Of a DNA stretch of 64,000 nucleotides, positions 44,488 to 56,659 are shown piece by piece. Below the pieces are notes generated by a model that saw nothing but the letters and a program-made list of their open reading frames with translations, did no database searches and had not been told where the DNA came from. Source of the stretch: Ambrosia x helenae (Eukaryota; Streptophyta; Magnoliopsida; Asterales; Asteraceae); assembly GCA_030844895.1 (NCBI GenBank), contig CM061225.1:107150688-107214687 (forward strand), given 5' to 3'. How positions within the stretch are numbered: the first letter of the stretch is position 1; the number at the start of each line of letters is the position of its first letter. The position numbers and the translations under genes are program-made.

Positions 44488-45705
44488 ATGTCTGCTCGCC
44501 GCATGCTCCGTGATGACAGCCAATGCCCTGTTCGTGCTTCTGGACAACGTTCTGATCGTCGCCTTGCATCTTTAGTCGCTGAGCAAATTGCTGCAGTAAT
44601 TCCAAACCTTGTCAGTGAGTTAACCCAGAATAGTAACAGTGCCAACACAGGAAGTACGACTCAATTTCGGTGCACTTTCAAACACTTTAACTTCTGCAAC
44701 CCCACAAAATTCACTGGTGAGGAGGGTGCTACTGGCCTCCTCCAATGGTTTGAAAGCATGGAGAGCACCTTTGTGAACAGTGAATCTCCTGATGAACTCC
44801 GCGTTCGCTATGCTACTAGTGTCCTTCAAAAGGGGGCGCTAACCTGGTGGAATGGCGAAAAACGCCACCGAGGAGCTGATGTTGCTTTATCTTTATCTTG
44901 GGCTGAGGTTAAGGAACTCATGATCGCAAAATTTTGCCCCAGGAACGAAATCAGGAAGCTGGAGGATGAGTTTCGTGAGCTCAAACAAGACAGTGGAGAG
45001 AATCTTGCGTATAATACTCGATATCATGAACTCAGCATATTGGTCCCACACATGGTCACCCCGGTCTCTCGAGCAATCGAGAAATATATCGAGGGATTAC
45101 CTGACCTGATACAGGACGTAGTCACTGGAAGCAAATCCACTACGGTAGAAGAAGCCATCCAACTTGCAGCCACTTTGACAGACAAACACGTAAGGAAAGG
45201 AAACTTGGTTAGGAAAGGCACAAAGACGTCTACTGAGAAAACCACCAATGCTGTTGAACAATCTAAGACTGTTTTAGCAAAGGCCGCCACTACTGCTTCG
45301 AACTCTAAGAAACGAATGGGCGATAATCTGAACCATACTGTTGTGGATCCTGTGGCTCAACCCCCTATCAAGAAAGCCTACACGGGAATCCATCCTCAAT
45401 GCAACACTTGCAAGTATCATCACCCTGCAAGTTTTCCATGTCGTCAATGCACTAGATGTGGAAGGTTTGGACACTTTGTCACCACTTGTCGTGTAATGGA
45501 TAGGGCACAGGATAATCATCAAATAGCTGCCCAGGAACCACTACCGATTACTAACGGTCGGGCATGTTATCATTGTGGAGACCCTAACCACATGCTACCT
45601 CGATGCCCTAAATTGAATAATGTAAACCAGGTGGCACATGGACGAGCTTTCAATATCAATATCAACGAAGCAAACGGCCAGGATGACGTTAGTCCCACTG
45701 GTTAA
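44488..45705 (+). CDS. Gag polyprotein with two CCHC zinc knuckles
   Basis: One open frame of 405 residues starting MSARRMLRDDSQCPVR. Residues about 70-210 form the Retrotrans_gag capsid-like domain (KFTGEEGATGLLQWFESMES, GALTWWNGEKRH, FCPRNEIRKLEDEFRELKQ, YIEGLPDLIQDV). Residues about 310-340 and 355-372 have Cys-rich motifs; two are proper knuckles C-x2-C-x4-H-x4-C (CTRCGRFGHFVTTC and CYHCGDPNHMLPRC). It packages the element RNA into particles. The frame stops shortly after the second knuckle at TAA 45703-45705, before any protease would begin. Long open frame in a dead neighbourhood suggests recent selection or recent arrival. Its strand matches the LTRs, primer site and PPT. Confidence 0.93.
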   Translation: MSARRMLRDDSQCPVRASGQRSDRRLASLVAEQIAAVIPNLVSELTQNSNSANTGSTTQFRCTFKHFNFCNPTKFTGEEGATGLLQWFESMESTFVNSESPDELRVRYATSVLQKGALTWWNGEKRHRGADVALSLSWAEVKELMIAKFCPRNEIRKLEDEFRELKQDSGENLAYNTRYHELSILVPHMVTPVSRAIEKYIEGLPDLIQDVVTGSKSTTVEEAIQLAATLTDKHVRKGNLVRKGTKTSTEKTTNAVEQSKTVLAKAATTASNSKKRMGDNLNHTVVDPVAQPPIKKAYTGIHPQCNTCKYHHPASFPCRQCTRCGRFGHFVTTCRVMDRAQDNHQIAAQEPLPITNGRACYHCGDPNHMLPRCPKLNNVNQVAHGRAFNININEANGQDDVSPTG

Positions 45706-46891
45706 GCCATGGATGGAATCTTCCTAAGACTCGAGAATCCAATACTTGTGTTTTCATTTTCTTGATCCTATTATCATTTTGTACCCAATTTTGTCGCACT
45801 CAGTAGCATATAACATCTGGAAATTTCCTTGCATACTATTGTGTACGAACACAGATTGGAAATTTATCAAATTTGGTTATGTTTATTTTAATCGTAGAAG
45901 TTTAAAGATTCTACCTTACATTTATTTGAAACATTTGGACTTGATTTCCATGAAAATCAAACTACTAAAAACTTGATACTTGATCCTACAAAGCTTTTCT
46001 AAAAACATCATTGTTTGTTATATGAAACTTGATTTTTCCCTTAATTTGACTATCCATTGAACATTTAATTATTCATGATACTCGTAAACTATTTCTATGG
46101 GCCACTAAGATAACACTTACACTTAATGGTTGTAGTACTTACAAACTTGCTTGCATGTGTGTATTATCCACGCAACTCAGATAAACATTTCATTTAAAGG
46201 GCTCCTCGGACGAGTGGTAGCCCATACTTAAATACTGTTATGCTTACAAGTCGTTGCAAACCAATGCAATTGACCTCATTATTACATAGCTTCATTTCAT
46301 TGATAACGACTCATTATAACCCAACGTGTTTGTTATGACATCTTCTTGTGAAACTTATTTGCTTTAATGTGTTGTTAGTTTAGGATCATAGAAGGACATA
46401 AAACCCTAATGTAAGGTAAATTGATGATTCCGGTCCGGAACGTAATCATGAATTTACAGGTACATTAAGGTGGTGTGAAATTCTATTAGAGTTTTTGGTA
46501 GACGTCAGTACGTTTTCAAGGTATCAAAGGTGTGGTGGGTTAGCTGCGGTACACCCTATATATAAACACTAATGATGCATTGAAAGTGAGACTGGAAGTC
46601 GGACCAGGAACAAACTCTAGTTACTTGGTAGTTCATTTAGTCTTTCTATAGTCAATCAACTCATGCATTTATTTTTATGATTCCTAAAACTTGAAGTTTA
46701 GTGAATTATTAGATTCTTATTCTCCTTATTATTCGAGACGAACCTAATCCAATCCTTAACTCACACCTATCAAACCTCTTACCCAAATCAATCGAATTTT
46801 CCAAACCACAGTTATCTTAATTTTCACCCAAACATCCATAACCCTATGTTTCTAATAACTTCGGGGCGAAGTTTCTAAAAGTAGGGGATGC
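45706..46891 (+). other. Non-coding 3' internal region with polypurine tract
   Basis: No pol-like frame is seen on either strand over 1.15 kb. The short ORF at 45746-45976 has no motif. The polypurine tract aaaagtaggggatg (46877-46890) lies one base before the 3' LTR and primes plus-strand synthesis. The preceding tcggggcgaag is similar in style to ends of plant gypsy pol regions, which suggests that pol was deleted and not replaced by captured sequence. Confidence 0.7.
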
Positions 46892-49507
46892 TGTGACATT
46901 CGTCACTTTTCCTTTATTTTATTTTGTATATATAATAATAAATAATAATAATAAATATTAACAATAATAATGATAATAATAAAAAAAAAAATTGGTTTGG
47001 ACATTACATTAATCAACCATCCATCACCATTAACATAACCCAAACCAACCATCCCTTTATCCATCACATGAGCCCAAACATCAAGCCCAGTACTCGGCCC
47101 AGTCCACACGTGAGCCCAACAACCATCCAGCCCACTATCCCCTCTCCCCTTCCTTTTGTTTTTTTTTTAAAAAAAAATATCCGTTTGGGCCGGGACTCGA
47201 ACCCGCGCCCAAACCGGTCCGATTCAAACACAACACACCACGTAACCATCTGAGCCATAGCTCATCCTTGATTAAATCCCAACCCGATAAATATATATCC
47301 TGCTCCACCCTTAATGATTCCTTCATGTCTGCTGGTTCGAACGCTGCACAACCAAACATTCAAAAGGTTGACTTCGAAGCTGCCATTTTGACCGTCCAAT
47401 TAACAGGATTTTTGGAAACAAGTCAAGCATGGTTTTGACCGAAAATCAATTCCCTATCATTTAACGCACTTAATTATATTGAAAACATTCCAAAACGACT
47501 TCAAATCTGACGCGTATGACTCATTAACGAGTCAAACTTCCATTTTACCAATCAAGGTGATGAAACTATAAATTGAAACCTTCCTCAGTGCCTAAATGTG
47601 CCGAAACACAAACCCCACTCTCAATTCTTTATGTTCCTTGTGTTAATCGTGCAATTAAAGAGAGTTTGACTTTTGTGTTGACTCATTCAATCGAGCCTAT
47701 TAATCGAATTGTAAGTCTCTCTCTGGTTGGTTTTGTTATTCAGTGGTCCACGAGCAATAGCCCCATCATTTCAGGGGCTATTGGATGTTAATTAAGATTA
47801 TTGAGCAAGCTAGGGTTCTTAAGGTTTAAATGGGAAGATGACTCGCGTACATTATCAAATAAATACATTTCGAAACTAAACAAATCACAAAATCTGATGT
47901 AGATCAGATGGTTTCAAGGTGTTTGTTAAAACTTGGGGACGGGTCAGGTCACTGGTTCGATTCCCAGCAGAAGCACCTTTCTTTTTTTTTATATCACCTT
48001 TTCTTTTTCTTTTGTAAATATATTGATTAATAAACTCTTTAATATATTTAAATTACTTAACATGACTTATAAATTCTACAAAATTTATTTTATGTTAAAT
48101 AACTGATAAAGTTTATTATACAATTTTTAGATTTTCAAAAATAATTTATTTAATATATATTATAAATATTACAAGTTTGTTCATTTAAAATTATAAAATT
48201 CTATAAAAATATCAAAACGACTTTGTAAAATTCCACAAAAATTATTCTAAGTTTATAAATCAATAATAATTTCTGAAATAATTTTTATTTCAGAAAAATC
48301 GTTTATTTAATATTTTTAATCAATTTTTGTTAGTTTTAATCATAAATAAATCATAATAAATTCATTTTTCAATATTTTTGTACCAAAATTGTACATAAAT
48401 TATTTCTATTCATTTGGAACAGAAATACAATTTTTAATTTAAAAATTCTTTAATTTTAATATTTTTAGATATTAAAGTTACATTTTTGACAACTTGAAAT
48501 AAATAGATTAAATATTCTATTTTTAAGAAAATAATTTTATAAAAATTATTTTCACACTTAAAACTTTATATTGTGACCATATTTTAATTTAAAATTTACA
48601 AAAAGACTTTTGTTTATTTAATTATCACATTTCTCTCATTTATTAAACGTTTAACTTATTAATCAAACGATCACCTATCCCCAATTCGAAACCCTAGAAA
48701 ATACTTATAGACTAGATAGACTTAGACTTATTTTTTACATTATACATAGGGTGATACTTGGCAACGTTGGATTACACTATTCAATTTCATAAAGACTTAC
48801 CACCTTGCTAAGGTGAGTATTACTTATCCCCTTTTTCACTTTTACAACTTTTGGGGTGATTCATGCACAAGTATACAAAACCTTCATATTCATTTACTCA
48901 TACATTTTTATTCATTTACAATTCATATACGTGTCTTGTTTATCTTTGTGCTTATGTTTGAACATGAACGTAGCTTACATACAAAATCATACATCTAGAC
49001 ATAACTTATGTTATGGTGCTCTTTACATACAGACGTAACTTATGTTACGGTGCTCATTTAGACATAACTTATGTTATGGTGCTCTTTTAGACTTGACACG
49101 TGTTGAGGTGCTCATTATCAATTTCATTGTACAAACTTTACATTTGATCTTTGTCTTGTTTGGTTACTTGCGTGTTTACATAATGCCTTGGTGATGCTAG
49201 ACACATGAATTGTATTACCTTTTCAAACTTATACTATATGTACAAAGCTAAGTAGTACTCACCAACATCATATGTTGACAAAATTATTTTCGTGCATGTT
49301 TCAGGATAAGCTGCTTGATGCTTCACATAGGACTTTGGACTTAGATTAAATCAATCAATTATCTTTATTTATGTTGTCTTGTATTTAATTTCACATGTTG
49401 TAAAACAATATTCAATAATTAAATATTTACATTTTAGTACCATGAGCTTTTGAACAATCGTCACTACGTGGCACCTCGATGATTCCGCCATCGGTTGGGG
49501 TGTTACA
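46892..49507 (+). repeat. 3' LTR of the gag-only element (2616 bp)
   Basis: It starts TGTGACATTCGTCAC, ends GGTTGGGGTGTTACA, and is collinear with the 5' LTR. Differences seen include ctgt/ttcg near the start, a longer (ATA)n run, tattcgg/tactcgg, and a few single substitutions. It repeats both tRNA-like modules and the palindromic units (48997-49113). Confidence 0.93.
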
Positions 49508-50211
49508 AAGCGAAAAGACACAAAGGTTGATTAACCAAGGTTTGGAGGGCGGAAATGTTCAGGAAAAACTGAAAATATTAATTGCTCACTGGGTGGGGGA
49601 CTTTATGATATGTCAAAGGATAACATTAGCTCGCCGCCTAAATCCTCAGAGTTTATTGGTTCTATCCCAATGACCACACCTGGCCCACATGTCAAAACAA
49701 ATGAGAAAAATAAGAACCCGTGCATTAAAAACCATTTGGCCAAAATTTTGAAAGAAATTCAAGACCCGGAGCCTAATAAGGAGGAGTCCACTAAACCTAA
49801 ATTGGAGAAAAAGAAGAAAGAAAAAAAAATCCCAGACCTAAACCTAGAGGCACCGGTGATGAAAGCAAGTAAGAAGAAGAAGCCTTTTTTGAAAGCCAGG
49901 AAAGAGGCGGCAAAAAATAGAATACGAAGACAGATGCTTAGTGATGAGGATGACTTCTCCTAGTATGACGACTTTATCCGAGATGGACAGGTTAATAGAT
50001 TTTGGGAAGAAAACGAATTGGATGAGGAAGTTTGGTCTGAAGACTTTGAATCGTTGATGTACAGAGCTCCAGTCATTCGGTTTCTACGGATTCGATTGTG
50101 GCAGAATCGAAGGAAACAATTGCAGTTGGGTCAAAAATTGGGATTAATCTGGTTGGATTTGAAGGTATGGTCGAAGGATCCATAAGGCAAGAGGAGGATC
50201 ATGGTGCCCAA

Positions 50212-53200
50212 TGAATATGTTAACCACTAATATCAGGGGGCGGCTAAGCTGGCTAAAGCCGCTTGGATTAGGAGAATCAAGAAGGAGCACGATGTAATGC
50301 TTATTGCAATTCAGGAAACACATCTCGCAAACATTACAGATGAGCAGATTAAAAGATTTTGGGACAATTCCCAGATGGAAAAGGCGGTATCTAATATGTT
50401 GGGCAGAGCTGGGGGCCTTCTTTCGTTGTGGAATTCGAAAATTTTCAGGTCCAATATCATTATCTCAAAACATCATTTCTTACTTGTTAGTGGTTGGTTA
50501 TATTTCGGGCCACAGTGGACAGTTTTTCATTGTTAATGTTCATGCACCAAATGATGAGACAAAAAGGAAGGAAATTTGGGATGAGCTTCTCGAGCTGAGG
50601 AATTCTTTTGACGGGTTTCTTTGTTTTTCTGGGGGATTTTAACGAGGTCAGAAGAAGAAAGAATGAACTCGGTTTTCAGTCCTAGTGGGGCGCTTGCTTT
50701 CAATAATTTTATTGCCGCCGCTGGCTTAGTCGAATTTAATAGGGGGGGGGGGGCAAAACATACTTATATTTCTGATGATGGAGCAAAGTCTAGTAAAATT
50801 GATTGCATCCTTGTATGCGATAAGTTTGTCGATAAATGGCCGAATGCTCGTACTATTGCTCTCCCTCGAGAAAAAAGGCTGGACCACCGACCCGTGGTTC
50901 TTTCGGTGATTTCCTATAATTATGGTCCCACACCATTCAGGTTTTTTAACACTTGGTTGCAGGACGAAGAACTGGCACAGGTTGTTAAAAATGTTTTTGC
51001 TAATAAAGTTGAAGATGGTACTAAAGGAAAGACACTAGCTGTATGCCTACAAAACCTCAAAGTAAAGATCAAAGAGTGGCGTAGCAAGAGAAAAAAAAAA
51101 AGAGGAGGAGGAATGTATTAGTAATTAAAGCCAAAGAAGACATTCAGAAATTGGAATTGGTGGCCGAAACAAGGCCTTTAGACACGGGAGAAAAAATGAA
51201 AAGAATTGAAGCTTTGGGCAAAGTTACAAAGTGGGAGATTGATAGAGCTGAAGATACCCTTCTCAAGTCGAGAGCGGTATGGATTAAAAGTGGTGATGAA
51301 AATTTCGAAGATATTCCATAAAGTGGCTAATAGTAATGTAGTTAAGAATCGAGTTAATGGGATTTTTATTGGAAATGATTGGGTAGTCGATCCACCAAAA
51401 GTCAAGGAGTCGTTTCAAGAATTTTTCAAATCGAGATTTGAGGAGAAAGTAGAAGTTAGACCCCGTATTACTGCGGATGGGTTCAAAAAAATTTCGGACC
51501 TTCAAAGTGAATTGCTAATCAGAAAATTTTCGAAAGAAGAAGTTAAGAATGCCGTGTGGGAGTGTGACAATGAAAAAGCACCCGGGCCCGATGGGTTCAC
51601 TTTCGCCTTTATCAAAAAGTTTTGGGGTGAATTTGAACCTTTGTTTCTGAATACAGTAGAGGAATTCCACACTCATGGGTCCATTTGTCACGCAAGTGGA
51701 TCGTCTTTCATCTCATTGATTCCTAAAGTTGCTGATCCGAAAGTGCATAATGACTTCAGACCCATTTCGCTTATTGGGGTGGTGCAAAAGGTTATCTCAA
51801 AGATTCTTGTTAACTGATTGGGGATTTTCATGGATGATTTGATTTCATCTGCTCAATCGGCTTTTCTAGGTGGGAGAAACATTGTTGACGGGCCCTTAAT
51901 TCTAAATGAGATTTGTGCGTGGGCAAAAAATATAAGAAACCGGTGTCGTTGTTTAAAGTAGACTTCAATAAAGCATATGACACATTAAACTGGAAATTCT
52001 TGATCACTGTGTTAACACATATGAACTTTCGACTAAATGGAGGTGTTGGATCATGGGAATTCTATATTTACAATCAACTATGGTGCTTGTTAACGGGTCG
52101 AATACAGGTAGTTTTGGTGTGCACAGGGGCCTCCGTCAAGGAGACCCGCTATCCCCCTTTTTGTTTATCTTGGCAATGGAGGCCTTACATGTCGTTATGG
52201 AGAAGGCAAGACTCAATGGACTATTCGGTGGTTTAGCACTACCGAATGGTGGGCCAATTATTTCACATTTGTTTTATTCTAATGATGTGGTTTTTGTAGG
52301 CGAAGGAAATGAGGAGGAAGCCAGGAATCTTAAAAGAATTCTGAGATGCTTTCATTTTGCATCCGGACTCCAAATTAACAACTCAAAAAGTAAGGTGTAT
52401 GGAGTGGCGTTAGAAGATTCTCAATTGTCCAACGTTGCTTCTTATCTGAAATGTGAGGCTCAATCCTTACCTCTCAAGTACCTTGGTATGCTTGTCGGTG
52501 CAAACATGAATAGGGTATCCAACTGGAAACCGGTTATCGATAGCTTTAACTCAAGACTATCTCGATGGAAAGTGGGCAATGGGGAGAAATGTAGATTCTG
52601 GGAAGATAATTGGTTACTCCCGCAAAGTTTTAAGGAAATCTATCCACTGGCGTACAAGTTAGCTGGAAACAAAGGCTCGATGGTCTCGGATAATTATAGT
52701 TGGCCGGGAGCAGGTATCGTTTGGTTTTGGAATTGGAAAAACCACCCGGTAGATTGTGATGGCTGGATGCAGTCCCTTAGCCTCATACAATTGCTGAGAA
52801 ACACCAACATGAAGAGGGGGGGTCGACAGTTGGGTATGGGCTGCCAAAGACGGAGAGTTCTTTTTCGGTCAAACATGTTTCGAATGATCTTCTGGATGCT
52901 ACAGTTGGAACTTCAGTGGCCAGCAAAATGATTTGGTGTAACTGGGCATTACCTAAGGCTAACATGTTTGTTTGGAAGACCTTAGCTGGGAGGATACCAA
53001 CAAGAGTGGAACTTGATAAACGAGGAGTCAACGTGGGTGGCAACTTGTGTCCTTGCTGTGCTTCTTGAATGTATTATGGCAAGGTCGATTTGGTGGTCTA
53101 TTGGGGCTTGGTTGAAAGAAAATACATTGTCAAACGCCTCTTCTGTCAATGAAGTGTTATCACAAATCAAACAAATGCAGGTGAAGAAGAAACAAAAGAA

Positions 53201-53366
53201 AGCAGCCCTAGCAATCATCTTGGCAACTTTCTGGAAAATATGGACACATCGAAATGAAAGGGTGTTCAAAGGAAAGCCACTATCATTTGCAAAAATAGTA
53301 GAAGAAATTAAAGAAACCACCTACTTATGGATGAAGTTCAGAACGAAAGAGGAGATTCCCGACTAA
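50212..53366 (+). pseudogene. LINE ORF2 (endonuclease, reverse transcriptase, zinc-binding region), multiply frameshifted
   Basis: Probable start MNMLTTNIRG at 50212. Endonuclease pieces: AAKLAKAAWIRRIKKEHDVM, IAIQETHLAN, FIVNVHAPNDETKR, GDFNEV, KHTYISDDGAKSSKIDCILV and LDHRPVVL, where relatives have Ser-Asp-His. Reverse transcriptase: ENEKAPGPDGF-type (NEKAPGPDGFTFAFIKKFW), SFISLIPKVADP, DFRPISLIG, VDFNKAYDTLNW, GLRQGDPLSPFLFILAMEAL, and FYSNDVVF in place of the catalytic FYADDVVF, so the second metal-binding pair is altered. Then LPLKYLGMLVGANM, KCRFWEDNWL, and a zf-RVT-like end (WALPKANMFVWKTLAGRIPT, LDKRGVNVGGNLCPCC) and IWTHRNERVFKG. At least five frame changes (about 50240, 50530, 51120, 51820, 52050, 52930). 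A poly-G run (50742-50751) is one. Confidence 0.9.
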
Positions 53367-54963
53367 CAAGTTTGGTTGGGAGACGGTATTTTTACTATCA
53401 AAATGTAATTGGGGCAGGTTTCCTGGAACTATATTAGGGGGCTGGTCTATATCTTCTTGGTGTGCGTGTGTTTTTGGTGAATATGGATGCCAGGAGGTTG
53501 CGTGTGTTTTGGCGTGAGTTTCGGGTTGGGTTATGGTTCAGTAATGCGTATGTAGTCTATCCTGGTCATTCATAGTCGTTTCGCGTTATCTTCACTTCGT
53601 GTTCAGTTTTCATATTTAAGGGTAATACAGGAATATAGCTGCAACGGTTGGTATTAAATTGCTGAACGTATTAGCAACTATCTGGAGTACAGCAGCGATG
53701 TTTTAATGCGCATAATCACAGCAACAAATGACGCATTTGGTCTCGCTGCAATTGTTTTTTTATGCAGTAAATTATGCAGTTTTCTCAGGCGGGTGGGGGG
53801 AAACATCAGATCTGCAGGAGTAAGCAGAAGTGAAAAAAAAAAGAAAAGAAAAAGTGGACTGTTTAAGAGGTAGAGGACTGATCGGGTCAGAAAAAAGGAT
53901 ACGGAATCGATTCAGACAGTCAATATTGAGTGGTTTTGGATAGGAACGTCTCTCAACGTGCAACGATATGACAAAATCTGGGACGTTCTTTGAACTATTG
54001 TTTAGGAGATCTTTCAATTTATGGCACAATACCCTCACGGGTTTATTAAATTTACTTTGGCGTGGGTGCGTTTTTTGGTGGATATGTTAGCTGGGTGGGG
54101 GGGGAAAGGGTAGCGCCAAGTGTGCGTTTTGGCGTGAGTTCTTACTTTGGGCAAACTGGTCAATATTGTGTGTTTGGTGCTATCCTCCCTGGCTACATAT
54201 TTATTTGGCGTTTTTTCATTTCGTGGTGTGTGTTTTCCTTTCTTCTTGGGGTTTGGGTGTTCATCGCAGAGAGAGGTTCTGATTCGATGAAGGCAGTTTT
54301 GTTTCTTCGATGGTGTATGCTGAGTTCTACAAAGGTTTAAAATAATTCTGCTATGCACTGGATTTAAATCTGCTCCTATACAAAATCGGCCGGTTTTGTT
54401 GCACAAAAACGCTGCAGTACTGTTTGGACTCTTGGCGAACTCATTGGATGGATCAGAAACATACTCGGCCTATGCTATGCTGCACATACACGCTGCAGTA
54501 TCGATTCCGCTGCGATTAACTGTGCAGAATTATTTAAGACTTGTTGGTGATTGAGAGAAGATGCCTTGGATGATAACTACTGAGTGCTGGAAGTATTGGA
54601 ATGTGTGATGGCATTAATTTTGAGGTTCTTGTTTTACTATGGTCTGAGTTATATATTCTTATTATTGTGCCATGGTGATTACAAAATATCTGCCTAATGG
54701 ACAGATGGTCCATAATGCTCTACACTTGATGGTTAAACACTAAAGAGGGGTACCAAAGGAGTTCTCATGCGCCTGTGCTAAACAATGACACAATGGAATT
54801 AATCTGTGGAGAACTGGAAATCTAGATGTCTAAAGTGTGTCCGAGATTACAGTCGAAGATAATAAAATGCTTATCCTCTTTTAGATATAGGTCAAGCGAA
54901 TCCGGTTAGTGGTTTTCATTGGCTTTGGTTGGGTGATAGTAGGTTTATACTTGATAAAAGGTG
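53367..54963 (+). other. Probable LINE 3'UTR plus unassigned sequence
   Basis: T/G-rich, no credible gene. Two related segments (about 53466-53530 and 54058-54150) share gtgtttttggtg.atatg, gttttggcgtgagtt and similar phrases, and gctgcagta/gctgcg phrases recur at 53640, 54410 and 54500, suggesting a partly duplicated 3'UTR. No poly-A tail or target duplication for the LINE could be fixed, so the right end is open. Confidence 0.4.
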
Positions 54964-56640
54964 TGTAGGAACCATTCGTGCAAAATAAATAAATAATTCT
55001 TATTATTTTTGCAATACAATAAGCAAAGGAAATAAAATACAATTACAACTGAAAAGAAAGGAAAATACAAGAAGATGATGAGAAAATAGAATTATTGTGG
55101 CTGAGGATCGTGTTTGACACGGGGCCCTTAAAACAAATTCCGAGCCTACCGGAGACTCGTTTTGTTTCCCAGGGTACAACAGCCGAAGCAGTGTGTACTG
55201 CCGGAGTGAGCACTAAACCCGACTTGTACCTTGATCTTGATAAGAACAGAGAAGAAAAATGCTAGAGAGATTTTAGAGAGGAGAAGTGATTTTTGGCGTG
55301 TCTTCTGCAGTGCCAAGGCCTTGGCTTTTATAGGAGCCAAAGATTGTAACAAGTCAAAAGAATTAAATGCAGAAAATTAAATGTCATTAAACGTCTTTAA
55401 TGGCATTTAATGCTGCTTTTAATTCTCAGTCAAACTGTTGACTTGTCAGTTACACTGCAGCTCTGAACCGTTGGGAGTTCGCGTGTGCGTCAGATGCACA
55501 CTGGTGTCTGACCCGCCACGCAAGCACGAGTTACGCGCGCGCACGCCACGAAGTCGCGCACCACGTAAACTCGTTCTGCGTCACGAGCCCGCCACCCGCG
55601 CGCCATGCAGGACAGGACGCCACCTGTCTCTGACTTCCAGTGCCACGCGCAGTGCTGCGTCAGCGGACCATCCTGTTCTCCGCATTTACGTCAGCGGAAG
55701 TCCTCGTTCTCCGCGTCCGCCTATCTTGCTGAACCACCTGCGCACCATAAAAATACTAAGGCGGCTCTCAAGCGGCTCGCGGCGACGCGAGTGTGCGAAG
55801 TGCGCCATCAAAGCGCCACATTGCGCCTCATCGCCCACGCCACGCGCGCGTGTGCGAGTTAAGGGTGCGAACCCTTCGCGACTTCCATAGTGTGTGATTC
55901 CATGAAACACTTAGGATGGGGAGTCCTTCCTTATAAATAAGTCCAAGACTCATCTCCCTTCCAATGTGGGACAAGTTCTCCTTGTCACCTTCCATTTCAC
56001 ATTCCCAACTAGTTGTTTCACTCCTCCACTTTTGAGCATCGATATCTCATTCATCTTAGCTCCGTTTTGGACGCGGTTTGGTTCGTTGCGGAGCTCTCAC
56101 AACATAGAACATAAACCCACAAAGAAATATATAAATAAACCTCAGTTTCAAATATATATTTTTGTCCAAAACTTAGGAAAAATCATTTTCCCAAAATTGT
56201 GAAAATAGCATTTTCACATATTTTTCCAACAATCCCCCACATGAATGGAGATCGCCCCGTTCTTACGAGTATCAAAATACAAGTCGACAGTTGAGTATTG
56301 CAGGATAGGTAGGCGTAACCTTTGAACCTTCCTTTGTGAAGCATAATTAGCCTACTAGCGATATGTAGAACTTGATGTCTTTGAACATACCCCCGTTTGT
56401 GTAAACGACAATACACTTCACACAACACTCTCCCTAGTTATGCCAACTCCTCATTGTCGTGTCCTTTTATGGTCATGGAACACTGTCCTGGTTCTGCGAG
56501 AGCTCTAGGATATGCGCCCTCCCTACATATCCATTCGAAGCGACCACACTTCTCGCTAACATAGGTGATTCAAACGAATCATTAAAAGCATCATGGTTAC
56601 TTGATTACGCTCAATCATTAACCTGAAAATATGCTTGAGC
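54964..56640 (-). mobile_element. Copia (SIRE-like) 3' LTR with a stub of internal sequence
   Basis: On the minus strand the polypurine tract GTGGGGGATT (56240-56231 area) precedes TGTTGGAAAAATATGTG (56231), the LTR start. The LTR ends ..GGTTCCTACA at 54964 (1268 bp). A TATA box CTCCTATAAAAGCC is at about 55336-55323. A GC-rich part (55480-55870) with many cgcgc/ccacg units has long but meaningless open frames. 56232-56640 is internal 3' sequence; the rest of the element is missing. A 12-bp perfect inverted repeat gattacgctcaa/ttgagcgtaatc lies at 56603-56646. Lineage name is from memory of the terminus. Confidence 0.65.
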
Positions 56641-56659
56641 GTAATCACATTTATGAGGG

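Larger units (their letters stand above)
41175..49507 (+). mobile_element. Gag-only LTR retrotransposon (gypsy type), TSD AAGCG
   Basis: LTRs at 41175-43776 and 46892-49507 start TGTGACAT.. and end ..GGTGTTACA. AAGCG flanks at 41170-41174 and 49508-49512. The internal part is only 3115 bp: primer site, about 0.7-kb leader, one gag ORF (44488-45705), a 1.15-kb non-coding stretch and a polypurine tract. No protease, reverse transcriptase, RNase H or integrase frame is seen. Elements with intact gag but no pol are known in plants as TR-GAG elements and depend on a partner. The LTRs look almost identical, so insertion is recent. It interrupts LINE ORF1 in frame. Confidence 0.93.
39390..49963 (+). 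pseudogene. LINE ORF1 (RRM nucleic-acid-binding protein), interrupted twice
   Basis: Pieces: 39390-39898 (basic start MKMNMRDREE; RRM with VILYISGLPERCTSQELWCN and the RNP1-like SRGRGFGFLRF; frameshift after NIEDIRLSMV); 39812-40262 after shifts (LVQTKNLEILDELRSILRPW, AWINIRG); hAT MITE; 40801-41174 (GIPLSAWGAKTSNQIAQVCG, KVVFQSKADVFDVDFSFDRI, one TGA, then WAPNCIQELENL); LTR element; 49513-49963 (EKTQRLINQGLEGG, shift, then a Lys-rich tail ending SDEDDFS). This is the plant LINE ORF1 layout, an RRM followed by a second alpha-beta domain. It would coat LINE RNA. Non-functional as it stands. Confidence 0.85.
39353..53400 (+). mobile_element. L1-type LINE with two nested insertions
   Basis: After removal of the hAT MITE (40263-40792 plus one duplication) and the LTR element (41175-49507 plus one duplication), about 5.2 kb of LINE remains: a short 5'UTR (39353-39389), ORF1 with an RRM, ORF2 with endonuclease, reverse transcriptase and zinc-binding region, and a 3' region from 53367. 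Reading frames continue exactly across both insertions, which proves the order: the LINE was first. It is dead, with many frameshifts. The 3' limit is uncertain (53.4-54.95 kb). Confidence 0.88.

Noticed and set aside
55438..55890. 150-codon Arg/Pro/His-rich ORF
   Set aside because: A by-product of the GC-rich tract in a copia LTR; open in more than one frame, as expected of stop-poor GC-rich DNA.
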